A DNA stretch of 64,000 nucleotides from Butyrivibrio sp. (GTDB lineage Bacteria; Bacillota; Clostridia; Lachnospirales; Lachnospiraceae), in assembly GCA_017413105.1 (NCBI GenBank), contig JAFPVA010000130.1, positions 117,383 to 181,382 on the forward strand. The letters run 5' to 3'. This document shows positions 24,527 through 33,897 of this stretch, piece after piece. The stretch's first letter is position 1. The number at the start of each line of letters is the position of its first letter. The notes below the pieces were generated by a model. The model did not search any database, had not been told where the DNA came from, and saw only the letters and a list, made by a program, of their open reading frames with translations. The translations under genes were made by a program, and so were the position numbers.

Positions 24527-25606
24527 TCAGTTGTTCTTTTCAAAGTTATCCATGAACTCTACAAGCTTCTTAACGCCTTCGATTGGCATTGCATTGTAGA
24601 TACTAGCTCTCATACCGCCAACAGTTCTGTGTCCCTTAAGACTTACAAAACCTGCCTTTGTAGCTTCTGAAATGAACTTTGCATTAAGTTCCTCCGAATC
24701 GGTAACAAAAGGAACATTCATAAGAGATCTGTCTTCAGGTCTTACTGTTCCCTTGAACATCTTGCTCTGATCAAGATAATCATACAGAACCTTAGCCTTC
24801 TCTTCATTTCTCTTCTGCATCTCAGTAAGACCACCCTGTGCCTTAAGCCACTTGAATACTAGTCCGCACATATAAATGCTCCAGCAGTTAGGAGTATTGT
24901 ATAAAGAACCGTTATCTGCCTGTGTCTTCCACTTGAGCATTGTAGGTGTGTAAGAAGGAACATCATCTGTAATGAGGTCCTCTCTGATAATGCTGATAAC
25001 AAGACCTGCAGGTCCTACATTCTTCTGAACGCCGCCATAGATTACGCCGTACTTGGTAACATCAACAGGTTCTGAAAGGAAGCAGGATGAAACGTCAGAT
25101 ACAAGTATCTTGCCCTTTGTATTTGGAAGTGTCTTAAACTTTGTTCCGTAAATTGTGTTGTTCTCACAGATATATACGTAATCAAGGTCATCTGCAATAT
25201 CAAGATCAGAACAATCAGGAATATATGAGAAAGTCTTATCAGCACTTGAAGCAAGTTCAACAGCTTCTCCATATTTCTGGGCTTCCTGATATGCTTTCTT
25301 AGCCCACTGACCTGTGATGATATATCCGGCCTTCTTATTCTTCATAAGGTTGAGAGGAATAGCTGCAAACTGCTGGCTTGCACCACCCTGAAGGAAAAGG
25401 ACCTTATAGTTATCAGGAATATTCATAAGATCTCTGATATCCTGCTCTGCGGTCTGGATAACACTGTCGAAAGTCTTTGATCTGTGGCTCATCTCGTTGA
25501 TAGACATTCCACATCCTGCATAATCAAGCATCTCTGCTGCAGCCTGCTTAAGTACTTCCTCCGGTAACACTGCCGGACCAGCTGAAAAATTGTAAACTCT
25601 TGACAT
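24527..25606 (-). CDS. serC: Phosphoserine aminotransferase
   Basis: A 359-residue PLP enzyme that makes 3-phosphoserine from 3-phosphohydroxypyruvate and glutamate. It begins VYNFSAGPAVLPEEVL, has EQDIRDLMNIP, LFLQGGASQQFAAIP, and the PLP lysine in YGGVQKNVGPAG. The C-terminal KGHRTVGGMRASIYNAM is a SerC signature. It is the first gene of serC-serA-DUF1015-GlgB-like. The ATG follows GGAGGAG; a TTGACA promoter lies about 125 bases upstream. Confidence 0.97.
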   Translation of the reverse strand: MSRVYNFSAGPAVLPEEVLKQAAAEMLDYAGCGMSINEMSHRSKTFDSVIQTAEQDIRDLMNIPDNYKVLFLQGGASQQFAAIPLNLMKNKKAGYIITGQWAKKAYQEAQKYGEAVELASSADKTFSYIPDCSDLDIADDLDYVYICENNTIYGTKFKTLPNTKGKILVSDVSSCFLSEPVDVTKYGVIYGGVQKNVGPAGLVISIIREDLITDDVPSYTPTMLKWKTQADNGSLYNTPNCWSIYMCGLVFKWLKAQGGLTEMQKRNEEKAKVLYDYLDQSKMFKGTVRPEDRSLMNVPFVTDSEELNAKFISEATKAGFVSLKGHRTVGGMRASIYNAMPIEGVKKLVEFMDNFEKNN

Positions 25607-25631
25607 TTACTACTCCTCCTACCTAAATCTA

Positions 25632-25648
25632 TATTTAAATTTTTAAAA
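25632..25648. promoter_or_regulatory. Possible CodY-type dyad upstream of serC
   Basis: AAATTTTTAAAAATTT is an A/T palindrome with three differences from the CodY consensus, lying between the serC promoter and start codon. In AT-rich DNA this match is weak evidence. Confidence 0.2.
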
Positions 25649-25708
25649 ATTTGTTTTAACGTCAAAACACTCTATTTGTTTAAATCGCTAAAACCATCAT
25701 TAAAAAAT

Positions 25709-25736
25709 ATTTTAATGCGAAATATAAAAATGTCAA
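25709..25736 (-). promoter_or_regulatory. Promoter of the serine operon
   Basis: Minus-strand TTGACA (25731-25736, consensus) and TAAAAT (25709-25714) with a 16-base spacer, leaving a leader of about 100 bases. Confidence 0.5.
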
Positions 25737-25790
25737 TAATGTTATTCCATAATTAATGTTATTTAATAATTTAATACATACTTTTGATAT

Positions 25791-25818
25791 CAAAAAAGAG
25801 AGTCATACTCGACTCCCT
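25791..25818 (-). terminator. Terminator downstream of the L,D-transpeptidase gene
   Basis: Minus-strand stem GGGAGTC / GACTCTC followed by six T. Confidence 0.7.
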
Positions 25819-25853
25819 TTGATTTGTCTTTGATGAGAAAAAACACATAAATA

Positions 25854-27374
25854 TCAGTAGTAAAGGACAACCGGAGTTCCTACATCAACAATCTCCCATA
25901 GCTTTGAAACCTTTTCTTCAGGGCAGTTAATACAACCATGGGAGCCATCTCTTTTATAAATTTCCGAGCCAAATTCACTACGCCAATTTGCATCATGAAT
26001 ACCAACTCCTTTATTAACTCCAAGCCAATAATTTACATAAGAAACATAATCTACACCTCTGAGGTATGTGTGATATCGTTTGTTGTATACATTAAAAATT
26101 CCGGTAGGAGTGCCACGGTTTCGATTAACATTTCCTGTCACTATAGGCATGTCCATATTGAGATTTCCGTCAACATAGTAGTAAAGCATCTGATCGCCCA
26201 TGTTCACTTCAATATAGGTGTTTCCTATATCAGTTTCAGCATTATAAACTTTAACATTATCCAAAAGATCAACAGTTACAAGCTTTTCAGTTTGAAAGCT
26301 ACCGTCAATATAAGAATCTTTGAGCGTCAAAAAAGCATCAGATATATTAAAAATCTGCCCGTTTCCTTTTTGGTTATTACTGATAAGAATCTGTAAGTTA
26401 GTCCCCGCCCGATATTTCTCCATCAGATTTTTGGTGTTATATCTGTCAGACAAACCGGAAACGAACTCATGCATTTTAGATTCGCTTAGTATAAAATCGC
26501 CGTTTTCATCCAAAACAAAACCATTCTGAATAATATATGGGTCATCAAGAATTTCTTCTTTTTCGACACCCCCTGCAATAAATCTACCTAAGAACGAATT
26601 ATTTTTTTGCAAACGTTCTTCTTTTGCTTCTTCAATCCAATCCTCTGATAAAATAAAGTTCCCGACATCCTTCCTTGATACAGGGATGGTCTCATTTAAA
26701 AAAGCAAAAGAAATGCCGCAGTTTAATATAGAATCCAGTTTTTCATAAAGAGCAACAGTCTTTTTGTCCTCAGTAGAAAGGGGTATGTCAGTAAAGGTAT
26801 TATCATAAGCAGTCAGATCTATGGATATTTCCAGATTCTGCATAGCAGTTTTTGAGGCAGCTATAATGTTATTCTTATTAGGAATATTTGTAAGTCCATT
26901 TACAAGAATGTAACCATCTTCCGTATCTTTTATTTCAACCTTAAGATCCTCCTGCCCCTGGAAGATATCCCAGGAAAGGACTTTCTCTCTGAATTTGTCT
27001 TCATTTAAAGATACGGTGGGTTCATATTGAACATAGAGATTTTTGAAGATGTTTATCCCCCAGGCATAAGGATTCTGCTCGTGCAAAATCTGTTCCAGAG
27101 CGCGGGTATAATCAAGCTTAAAATCAACTTCTGAAGCACCGATAAAAAGAGTTGTATCATCAGGTCCCAAAAGGCATATGCCGGGATAAACATTTAGAGA
27201 AACAAGTTCCCTGTTCACCTCATCAACAGTCTTGCCGGTACAGTAAACCCCGTTGACCCAGGTCGAACAGGAAAACCCATCACTATAATATTTCCCAAGC
27301 AGCAGATAAACTGCCGCAAGGGAAACAATGATAATCGCAACAGAAATACCAATTGCTGAAAAAGCTTTTTTCAT
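25854..27374 (-). CDS. L,D-transpeptidase (YkuD domain), membrane-anchored
   Basis: A 506-residue cell-wall enzyme that forms 3-3 crosslinks or attaches proteins to peptidoglycan. It has an N-terminal membrane anchor (residues 6-28), a long extracellular region with two peptidoglycan-binding-type (VanW-N/PG_binding_4-like) stretches, and a C-terminal YkuD domain. The catalytic motif is intact: GVGIHDANWR followed by SHGCINCPEEKV. The preceding stretch NRGTPTGIFNVYNK is also typical. It starts 36 bases after ilvB, so it may share that transcript although its function is unrelated. Confidence 0.95.
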   Translation of the reverse strand: MKKAFSAIGISVAIIIVSLAAVYLLLGKYYSDGFSCSTWVNGVYCTGKTVDEVNRELVSLNVYPGICLLGPDDTTLFIGASEVDFKLDYTRALEQILHEQNPYAWGINIFKNLYVQYEPTVSLNEDKFREKVLSWDIFQGQEDLKVEIKDTEDGYILVNGLTNIPNKNNIIAASKTAMQNLEISIDLTAYDNTFTDIPLSTEDKKTVALYEKLDSILNCGISFAFLNETIPVSRKDVGNFILSEDWIEEAKEERLQKNNSFLGRFIAGGVEKEEILDDPYIIQNGFVLDENGDFILSESKMHEFVSGLSDRYNTKNLMEKYRAGTNLQILISNNQKGNGQIFNISDAFLTLKDSYIDGSFQTEKLVTVDLLDNVKVYNAETDIGNTYIEVNMGDQMLYYYVDGNLNMDMPIVTGNVNRNRGTPTGIFNVYNKRYHTYLRGVDYVSYVNYWLGVNKGVGIHDANWRSEFGSEIYKRDGSHGCINCPEEKVSKLWEIVDVGTPVVLYY

Positions 27375-27410
27375 ACTCCCCCATCCGTGAAAAAATCAGT
27401 TAGCAAATGA

Positions 27411-29093
27411 TCACTTATTTTTCTCAAGCAAATCCTTCTCATCAAAGGCTTCGCTTATAGAAGCCCCCGGTGAAACCATAGGAAATACTTTGTCATCCTC
27501 TTCTATTATACAATCAATAAGTACCGGTGTCTTTGATTTCAGAGCTTTTTTAAGAGCAGGCTCAACTTCAGACTTCTTGGTTACCCTGATTGCCATGCAG
27601 CCAAGGCCCTCAGCAACCTTGCAATAGTCAACCTTATCGTGGAAAACTGTCTGAGAGTAATGCTTCTCATAGAACAAAGTCTGCCACTGTCTTACCATAC
27701 CAAGAACGCTATTGTTTATTACAACTTCAATGATAGGAATATCATATCTGGAAGCTGTTGCAAGCTCATTCATATTCATTCTAAAGCAACCGTCACCTGC
27801 AATATTGATGCATACTTTATCAGGATTGCCTACCTTAGCACCTATGCAGGCACCAAGTCCGTAACCCATAGTCCCAAGACCGCCTGAAGTAAGGAAAGTT
27901 CTTGGTTTTCTGTATTTATAATACTGTGCAGCCCACATCTGATGCTGTCCTACATCTGTAGAAATAATGGCGTCGCCCTTTGTAAGCCTGTCAATCTCCT
28001 CAATGATATATGGACAGGTAAGCTTATCCTTATCGTAGTTAAGTGGGAATTGCTTCTTATATTCAAAGATTTTCTTCTTCCATTCGCTGTGGTCCATCTG
28101 TTCAAGCTTCTTGTTTAATTCTCCAAGAACCATTTTCAGATCACCAACAATAGAGAAGTTAACCCTGATATTCTTGTTTATCTCTGCAGCATCCACATCA
28201 ATCTGAAGAATCTTTGCCTTAGAAGCAAAGGTCTTGGCATTTCCGGTTACTCTGTCAGAGAATCTTGCACCAAGAGTAATAAGAAGGTCACATTCGCTTA
28301 CTCCAAAATTGGAAGCCTTTGTTCCATGCATACCGATCATACCTGTATAGAGCTCATCGGTGCCATCAAAAGCTCCTTTTCCCATAAGGGTATCGCAAAC
28401 AGGAGAATCAATTGTCTTTGCAAACTTATACAGTTCTTTAGAAGCTCCGGAGATTATAGCGCCGCCTCCAACATAGATAAATGGGCGTTTTGAAGCCTTG
28501 ATCATCTTGATTGCTGTATTTATATCTTCTGTATGATACTTTTTCTCAGGCTCTTCCTCTGTGATAGTTACAGGTCTGAAGTCACAGGTTTTTGCAGTAA
28601 CATCTTTTGTGATATCAACGATGACAGGCCCCGGCCTTCCGGACTTAGCAATCTTGAAAGCTTTTCTGATGGTATCCGCAAGATTTTTTACATCCTTAAC
28701 GATGTATCCATGCTTTGTTATAGGCATTGTTATGCCGGCAATGTCAACCTCCTGGAAGGTATCTTTACCAAGAAGAGGCAGATTAACATTACATGTGATG
28801 GCAACCATTGGAACAGAATCCATGTAAGCTGTAGCTATTCCTGTAACAAGGTTTGTTGACCCGGGGCCGCTTGTAGCAAAACAGACGCCAACCTTTCCCG
28901 TACTTCTTGCATATCCATCTGCCGCATGGGAAGCTCCCTGCTCATGGCTTGTCAAAATATGTGTAAAGCAATCGCTCTGTTTGTACAATTCATCATAAAT
29001 ATTTAAAATCGTCCCCCCGGGATAACCAAAAATTGTATCGACACCCTGTTCCTTAAGACACTCAAGCACAATCTGCGCACCAGTTAACTGCAT
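27411..29093 (-). CDS. ilvB: Acetolactate synthase large subunit
   Basis: A 560-residue TPP enzyme that makes acetolactate for valine/leucine or acetohydroxybutyrate for isoleucine. It begins MQLTGAQIVLECLKEQGVDT, with the catalytic Glu in TSHEQGASHAADGYAR. The TPP/magnesium motif IAGDGCFRMNMNEL is canonical. I chose the ATG at 29093 since AAGGAG lies 9 bases upstream and the protein then matches the family start. It follows ilvD after a gap with a long imperfect hairpin. No small subunit (ilvN/ilvH) is adjacent. Confidence 0.96.
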   Translation of the reverse strand: MQLTGAQIVLECLKEQGVDTIFGYPGGTILNIYDELYKQSDCFTHILTSHEQGASHAADGYARSTGKVGVCFATSGPGSTNLVTGIATAYMDSVPMVAITCNVNLPLLGKDTFQEVDIAGITMPITKHGYIVKDVKNLADTIRKAFKIAKSGRPGPVIVDITKDVTAKTCDFRPVTITEEEPEKKYHTEDINTAIKMIKASKRPFIYVGGGAIISGASKELYKFAKTIDSPVCDTLMGKGAFDGTDELYTGMIGMHGTKASNFGVSECDLLITLGARFSDRVTGNAKTFASKAKILQIDVDAAEINKNIRVNFSIVGDLKMVLGELNKKLEQMDHSEWKKKIFEYKKQFPLNYDKDKLTCPYIIEEIDRLTKGDAIISTDVGQHQMWAAQYYKYRKPRTFLTSGGLGTMGYGLGACIGAKVGNPDKVCINIAGDGCFRMNMNELATASRYDIPIIEVVINNSVLGMVRQWQTLFYEKHYSQTVFHDKVDYCKVAEGLGCMAIRVTKKSEVEPALKKALKSKTPVLIDCIIEEDDKVFPMVSPGASISEAFDEKDLLEKNK

Positions 29094-29153
29094 TTTTTCA
29101 TACTCCTTATATAAAAATATCAAAAATAATATAGCAATCAATAGCCAGCAAAA

Positions 29154-29264
29154 GACTATGAATATGTATAAGAAGCGATTTTTGTTCTATGGAGAAAAGA
29201 CAATTCCCTTGAATTGGCTTTTCGAAATGTCCAGAACAATGAGCGCCGATACATATTCATAGTC
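29154..29264 (-). repeat. Long imperfect hairpin between ilvD and ilvB
   Basis: The two ends form a perfect 16-bp inverted repeat (29154-29169 and 29249-29264). Nested inside are GTTCTATGGA / TCCAGAAC-like arms and GAAAAGACAATTC / GAATTGGCTTTTC around a 4-base loop, so nearly the whole 111 bp can fold back. It lies 8 bases past the ilvD stop codon. No T-run follows on the minus strand, so it is not a normal terminator. Confidence 0.6.
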
Positions 29265-29272
29265 GTTGCGTC

Positions 29273-30940
29273 CTATCTTGGTATTTCTAAAACTGCGCCG
29301 CGATTTCCGCTGGTAACAAGCTCGCGATAGCGGGCAAGGTAACCCGTGTTAACCTTAGGTTCGCGAGGCTGCCACTTCTCTTTTCTCTTTGCAAGCTCTT
29401 CATCAGAAACCTTAACATTAAGAGAATTATTAGGTATATCGATACTGATGATATCACCCTCTTCAATAAGAGCGATAGGTCCGCCAACAGCAGCCTCAGG
29501 AGAAACATGTCCGATAGAAGCGCCACGGCTTGCACCTGAAAATCTGCCATCAGTAATAAGTGCAACTGTAGAACCAAGTCCCATTCCGGCGATTGCCGAT
29601 GTAGGATTGAGCATTTCTCTCATACCCGGACCGCCCTTAGGACCTTCATATCTGATAACAACCACATCTCCTGCTACAATCTTTCCGCCAAGGATTGCTG
29701 CTATAGCATCCTCTTCGCAGTCAAATACTCTTGCAGGTCCTTCATGAACCATCATCTCAGGAACTACAGCAGACTTTTTAACAACACCTGTATCAGGAGC
29801 TATATTGCCCTTAAGTACAGCTATTCCGCCGGACTGCATATATGGATTCTCGATAGGTCTTATTACTTCAGGGTTGAGATTTACAACACCCTCAAGATTT
29901 TCTTTTATAGTCTTACCTGTAACTGTCATAAGATCTGTATTTATCAGGTTCTTTTTAACAAGCTCAGCCATAACCGCAAGAACTCCACCTGCTTCATTTA
30001 AGTCTTCCATATAGGTAGGACCTGCAGGAGCAAGGTGGCAAAGGTTTGGAGTCTTCGAAGACACTTCGTTTGCAACCTCCATATTGAGCTCAACGCCTGC
30101 CTCATGAGCAATAGCTGGAAGATGAAGCATTGTATTTGTAGAACATCCAAGAGCCATATCCATAGCCATAGCATTCATGAAGGCCTCTTTTGTCATAATA
30201 TCCCTTGGACATATATTCTTCTCAATAAGATTCATTACGGCATAACCGGCTTTTTTAGCAAGTCTGATACGAGCAGAATAAACTGCAGGAATTGTTCCAT
30301 TTCCGGGAAGTCCCATTCCTATAGCCTCAGTAAGACAGTTCATGGAATTTGCAGTGTACATACCTGAGCAGGAGCCACAGGTAGGACATGTTTTTTCCTC
30401 ATACTCACAGAGCTTAGCTTCAGAAATCTTGCCTGCAGAAAATGTTCCAACCGCTTCAAACATTGAAGAAAGTGATGTCTTGTGGCCATCTACACGGCCG
30501 GCCATCATAGGGCCACCTGATACAAACACAGTGGGAATATTTACTCTGGCAGCAGCCATAAGAAGTCCCGGTACATTCTTGTCACAGTTAGGAATGCAAA
30601 CCATTCCATCAAAAGCGTGAGCTTTCGCAAGACACTCAGTAGAATCAGCGATCAGATCTCTTGTTACAAGAGAATACTTCATTCCGATATGTCCCATGGC
30701 AATTCCGTCACATACAGCGATTGCAGGAACAACAACAGGCATTCCGCCTGCCTCAGCAACAGCCAGCTTAACAGCCTCTGTTATTTTATCCAGATTCATG
30801 TGGCCGGGAACTATCTCATTATATGAACTGACAATACCAATAAGAGGTTTTCTTCTCTCTTCTTCCGTAAAACCAAGAGCATTAAACAAACTTCTGTGTG
30901 GAGCCTGCTGAACTCCTTCCATAACTCTGTCACTAATCAT
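29273..30940 (-). CDS. ilvD: Dihydroxy-acid dehydratase
   Basis: A 555-residue Fe-S enzyme of branched-chain amino acid synthesis that dehydrates dihydroxy acids to 2-keto acids. Cluster cysteines lie in [14 protein letters not shown] and [19 protein letters not shown]-type motifs, and the C-terminal half carries [20 protein letters not shown] chose the second of two close ATGs (30940) because AGGAG then has an 8-base spacer; from 30946 it would be only 2. It lies between leuB and ilvB. Confidence 0.97.
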   Translation of the reverse strand: MISDRVMEGVQQAPHRSLFNALGFTEEERRKPLIGIVSSYNEIVPGHMNLDKITEAVKLAVAEAGGMPVVVPAIAVCDGIAMGHIGMKYSLVTRDLIADSTECLAKAHAFDGMVCIPNCDKNVPGLLMAAARVNIPTVFVSGGPMMAGRVDGHKTSLSSMFEAVGTFSAGKISEAKLCEYEEKTCPTCGSCSGMYTANSMNCLTEAIGMGLPGNGTIPAVYSARIRLAKKAGYAVMNLIEKNICPRDIMTKEAFMNAMAMDMALGCSTNTMLHLPAIAHEAGVELNMEVANEVSSKTPNLCHLAPAGPTYMEDLNEAGGVLAVMAELVKKNLINTDLMTVTGKTIKENLEGVVNLNPEVIRPIENPYMQSGGIAVLKGNIAPDTGVVKKSAVVPEMMVHEGPARVFDCEEDAIAAILGGKIVAGDVVVIRYEGPKGGPGMREMLNPTSAIAGMGLGSTVALITDGRFSGASRGASIGHVSPEAAVGGPIALIEEGDIISIDIPNNSLNVKVSDEELAKRKEKWQPREPKVNTGYLARYRELVTSGNRGAVLEIPR

Positions 30941-31006
30941 AGTCATTTCTCCTTTTATGAATTATCTATTCCTGGTTTGAAACAAATTTAATAGTATCTA
31001 TATAGA

Positions 31007-32104
31007 TCACTTGATATATTCCGTAATAATATCACCCATTTCAGTACAGGTGCAAAGTTTCAGATTATCCGCATTTTCCTTTGGCATAATATCAACTGTA
31101 CGATAGTTATCCCCAAGCACTTCACGCACTGCTCCTTCAATGGCATCTGCTTCCTTATCAAGGTTAAAGGAATATCTAAGCATCATAGCTGCTGAAAGAA
31201 TCGTAGCAATAGGGTTAGCCTTATTCTGGCCCGCAATATCAGGTGCACTGCCATGACTAGGCTCGTACAGACCAAAGCTTGTATCATTAAGGGATGCTGA
31301 CGACAACATACCGATTGAACCTGTTATCATGCTGGCTTCATCTGATAAGATATCGCCAAACATATTCTCAGTAAGTACCACATCAAATTGAGAAGGATCC
31401 TTTACAAGCTGCATTGCACAATTATCAACAAGCATATGCTCAAGAGTTACATCAGGATAATCCTTTGCAACCTCCTCAACAACTTTTCTCCAAAGCCTTG
31501 AAGAATCAAGTACATTAGCCTTATCTACACTTATAACACTCTTTCTGCGCTTTCTGGCAACATCAAAAGCTCTGATGGCAATCCTTTTTATCTCGCTTTC
31601 CTTATAAACAAGAGTGTCAGTGGCAACAAGCTCTCCGTCAACTTCCTTTGTAAATCTGTCTCCAAAGTAAAGACCACCTGTCAGTTCTCTCATGATCAGC
31701 ATATCAAAGCCCTTATCCGATGTGGATTCCTTAAGAGGGCACGCACTTTTAAGCTCAGGATAAAGATAAGCCGGGCGAAGATTTGCAAAAAGATTAAGCG
31801 CCTTACGAAGCTTGAGAAGTCCGGCTTCAGGTCTTAAACCTGGTTCCAGCTTATACCAGGGAGAAGTAGAAGTATTTCCACCAATGGATCCCATAAGAAC
31901 TGCATCTGCAGCTTTTGCGTCAGCAATTGCTTCATCTGTAAGCGGAACCCCATGGACATCAATTGAACAGCCCCCCATAAGGATATCTTTATACTCAATC
32001 TCGTGGCCATAAACTTTAGCCACCTTATCCAAGACTTTTTTTGCCTCAGTGACAATTTCAGGTCCGATTCCATCACCGGGTATACAGGTAATCTTAAGCT
32101 TCAT
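31007..32104 (-). CDS. leuB: 3-isopropylmalate dehydrogenase
   Basis: A 365-residue NAD-dependent decarboxylating dehydrogenase for leucine synthesis. It begins [18 protein letters not shown], has the substrate-binding [12 protein letters not shown], metal-binding [17 protein letters not shown], and the NAD-site [18 protein letters not shown]. LeuC/LeuD are not adjacent. It is the first gene of leuB-ilvD-ilvB; the ATG follows GGAGGAAG. The upstream gap of about 110 bases has no T-box leader that I can see. Confidence 0.97.
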   Translation of the reverse strand: MKLKITCIPGDGIGPEIVTEAKKVLDKVAKVYGHEIEYKDILMGGCSIDVHGVPLTDEAIADAKAADAVLMGSIGGNTSTSPWYKLEPGLRPEAGLLKLRKALNLFANLRPAYLYPELKSACPLKESTSDKGFDMLIMRELTGGLYFGDRFTKEVDGELVATDTLVYKESEIKRIAIRAFDVARKRRKSVISVDKANVLDSSRLWRKVVEEVAKDYPDVTLEHMLVDNCAMQLVKDPSQFDVVLTENMFGDILSDEASMITGSIGMLSSASLNDTSFGLYEPSHGSAPDIAGQNKANPIATILSAAMMLRYSFNLDKEADAIEGAVREVLGDNYRTVDIMPKENADNLKLCTCTEMGDIITEYIK

Positions 32105-32213
32105 ATCTCTTCCTCCACAAAGTCAACTGTACCTCTATATTGTAATACGTATAAATATAAATTCACAGTTCAATGTATCAATTTAAAGTGCTACAGTGCA
32201 ATATTTATAGGAA

Positions 32214-32240
32214 AGCCCGATTGGTTATCCCAACCGGGCT
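32214..32240 (-). terminator. Terminator downstream of yajC
   Basis: 11-bp stem AGCCCGGTTGG / CCAATCGGGCT (one G-U pair), 5-base loop; only a weak T-rich tail. Confidence 0.65.
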
Positions 32241-32259
32241 AAAATAATGATCTTCTTAA

Positions 32260-32619
32260 TTATTTCTTCTTGGAATCAGTTGTCTCTGTATTAGTCGCAA
32301 TAGCATCTTCAGGCTTCTCAACCTCAACGATTGCTTCCTTATACATAGGGATACGGCAGTTCTTGTTATTGCCGAACTCTACGATAACCATATCATCGCT
32401 GATATCAAGGATTACACCCACAAATCCACCTGTAGTACGAACGCTGTCGCCTACTGCCAAAGATGCAAGAATCTGAGCCTTCTGCTTCTGTTCCTTCCTC
32501 TGAGGACGGAGCATTACAAAATAAAGAAAACCAAAAAGAACTACATAAACTGCGATAATGATCAATGTGTTAGCTGAAGATGCACCTTCTACAGCATCTG
32601 CTGTCAAAAATAATCCCAT
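32260..32619 (-). CDS. yajC: Preprotein translocase accessory subunit YajC
   Basis: A 119-residue protein with one N-terminal membrane helix (TLIIIAVYVVLFGFLYFVML) followed by the YajC signature RPQRKEQKQKAQILASLAVGD and VRTTGGFVG. It associates with SecDF in protein export. I chose the ATG at 32619 (GGAGG upstream) over 32631. The C-terminal tail is acidic then Lys-rich. It follows tgt, as in many bacteria. Confidence 0.95.
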   Translation of the reverse strand: MGLFLTADAVEGASSANTLIIIAVYVVLFGFLYFVMLRPQRKEQKQKAQILASLAVGDSVRTTGGFVGVILDISDDMVIVEFGNNKNCRIPMYKEAIVEVEKPEDAIATNTETTDSKKK

Positions 32620-32700
32620 AATTTCCTCCAATAAAACTATATAAAATATACCAATTCATATTACTAAAAACCAAAAAGAAATTCAAGGGCAAAAATATGC

Positions 32701-33882
32701 TCAGCCCTTTCTCCAGTTTTTATCGATATTACTGTACTCCTTGTTATCAGCTGCATCAAACTCCAGCATTCCTTCAAGCTTCTGTTTTTTATACTTCTGA
32801 TATTCACCCTTTTCTATGGCTTCACGGATTTCTTCCATCATGTGATTATAAAAATACAGATTATGAAGAACACAAAGCCTGAGCCCCAGCATCTCTCCTG
32901 ACTTTAAAAGATGTCTGATATATGCCTTTGAATATCTTCTGCAGGCAGGACATTGGCAGCCTTCTTCAATCGGAGTATCGTCCAGTTCATATCTGGCATT
33001 AAGAAGATTTATATGTCCTCTGTTAGTATATAAATGACCATGCCTTCCGTTTCTGCTGGGATATACGCAGTCAAAGAAATCAACGCCTCTGTCAACAGCT
33101 TCTAAGATATTGGCAGGGGTTCCGACTCCCATCAGATATGTAGGCTTTTCAAGTGGCAGGTAAGGAACCACTGTCTCAAGAACATGATACATTTCTTCAT
33201 GTGTCTCACCTACAGCAAGTCCTCCAACAGCATATCCGTCCAGATCCATATCCGAAATACGTTTTGCATGTTCAATCCTGATATCATCGAATATGGCTCC
33301 CTGATTTATACCAAAAAGAAGCTGGTGCGGATTTACCGTATATTCAAGACCGTTAAGTCTGTCCATTTCTCTTTTACAGCGCTCAAGCCATCTGGTAGTT
33401 CTGTCAACGGACATCTGGACGTACTCATGCTCTGCCTTAGCAGACGGGCATTCATCAAAGGCCATGGCGATTGTGGACCCCAGATGTGACTGAATACGCA
33501 TACTCTCCTCAGGTCCCATAAACAGCTTGTGACCGTCTATGTGGGAATGGAAATAGACGCCTTCTTCCTTTATCCTTCTTGTTTTTGCAAGGGAAAAGAC
33601 CTGAAATCCGCCGGAATCTGTAAGAATCGGCTTATTGCAGGACATGAACTTATGAAGCCCTCCAAGCCTGTACACCACATCATCGCCTGGGCGAAGATGA
33701 AGGTGATAAGTATTTGAAAGAACTACCTGAGTCCCTATCCCCTCAAGATCTTCCGTGGAAACACCGCCTTTAATTGCAGCAACAGTGGCCACATTCATAA
33801 AAACAGGAGTCTGAATCTTTCCGTGGACAGTTTCAAACTCCGCTCTTTTTGCATTACCATCTTTTTTTAATACTTTGTACAT
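32701..33882 (-). CDS. tgt: tRNA-guanine transglycosylase
   Basis: A 393-residue enzyme exchanging guanine 34 for the queuine precursor in tRNAs with GUN anticodons. It has the catalytic Asp region LTDSGGFQVFSLAK and the nucleophile Asp in GVDFFDCVYPSRNGRHG. The zinc site is CQCPACRRYSKAYIRHLL. It starts 15 bases after the VanY-like gene and precedes yajC. The extra C-terminal 25 residues beyond the usual end are hydrophilic. Confidence 0.97.
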   Translation of the reverse strand: MYKVLKKDGNAKRAEFETVHGKIQTPVFMNVATVAAIKGGVSTEDLEGIGTQVVLSNTYHLHLRPGDDVVYRLGGLHKFMSCNKPILTDSGGFQVFSLAKTRRIKEEGVYFHSHIDGHKLFMGPEESMRIQSHLGSTIAMAFDECPSAKAEHEYVQMSVDRTTRWLERCKREMDRLNGLEYTVNPHQLLFGINQGAIFDDIRIEHAKRISDMDLDGYAVGGLAVGETHEEMYHVLETVVPYLPLEKPTYLMGVGTPANILEAVDRGVDFFDCVYPSRNGRHGHLYTNRGHINLLNARYELDDTPIEEGCQCPACRRYSKAYIRHLLKSGEMLGLRLCVLHNLYFYNHMMEEIREAIEKGEYQKYKKQKLEGMLEFDAADNKEYSNIDKNWRKG

Positions 33883-33897
33883 AAAAACCTCATGATA

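Noticed and set aside
29154-29264. Insertion sequence
   Set aside because: Terminal inverted repeats are present but the element is 111 bp with no coding capacity and no clear target duplication; recorded as a fold-back sequence instead.
32168-32182. 13-base sequence ATTGATACATTGA shared by the leuB and nfnA upstream regions
   Set aside because: Single short match at different places relative to the promoters; chance is a sufficient explanation in AT-rich DNA.
32105-32213. Possible T-box or attenuator upstream of leuB-ilvD-ilvB
   Set aside because: I searched for the T-box GGTGG-type core and a leader terminator on the minus strand and found neither; the gap is also too short.
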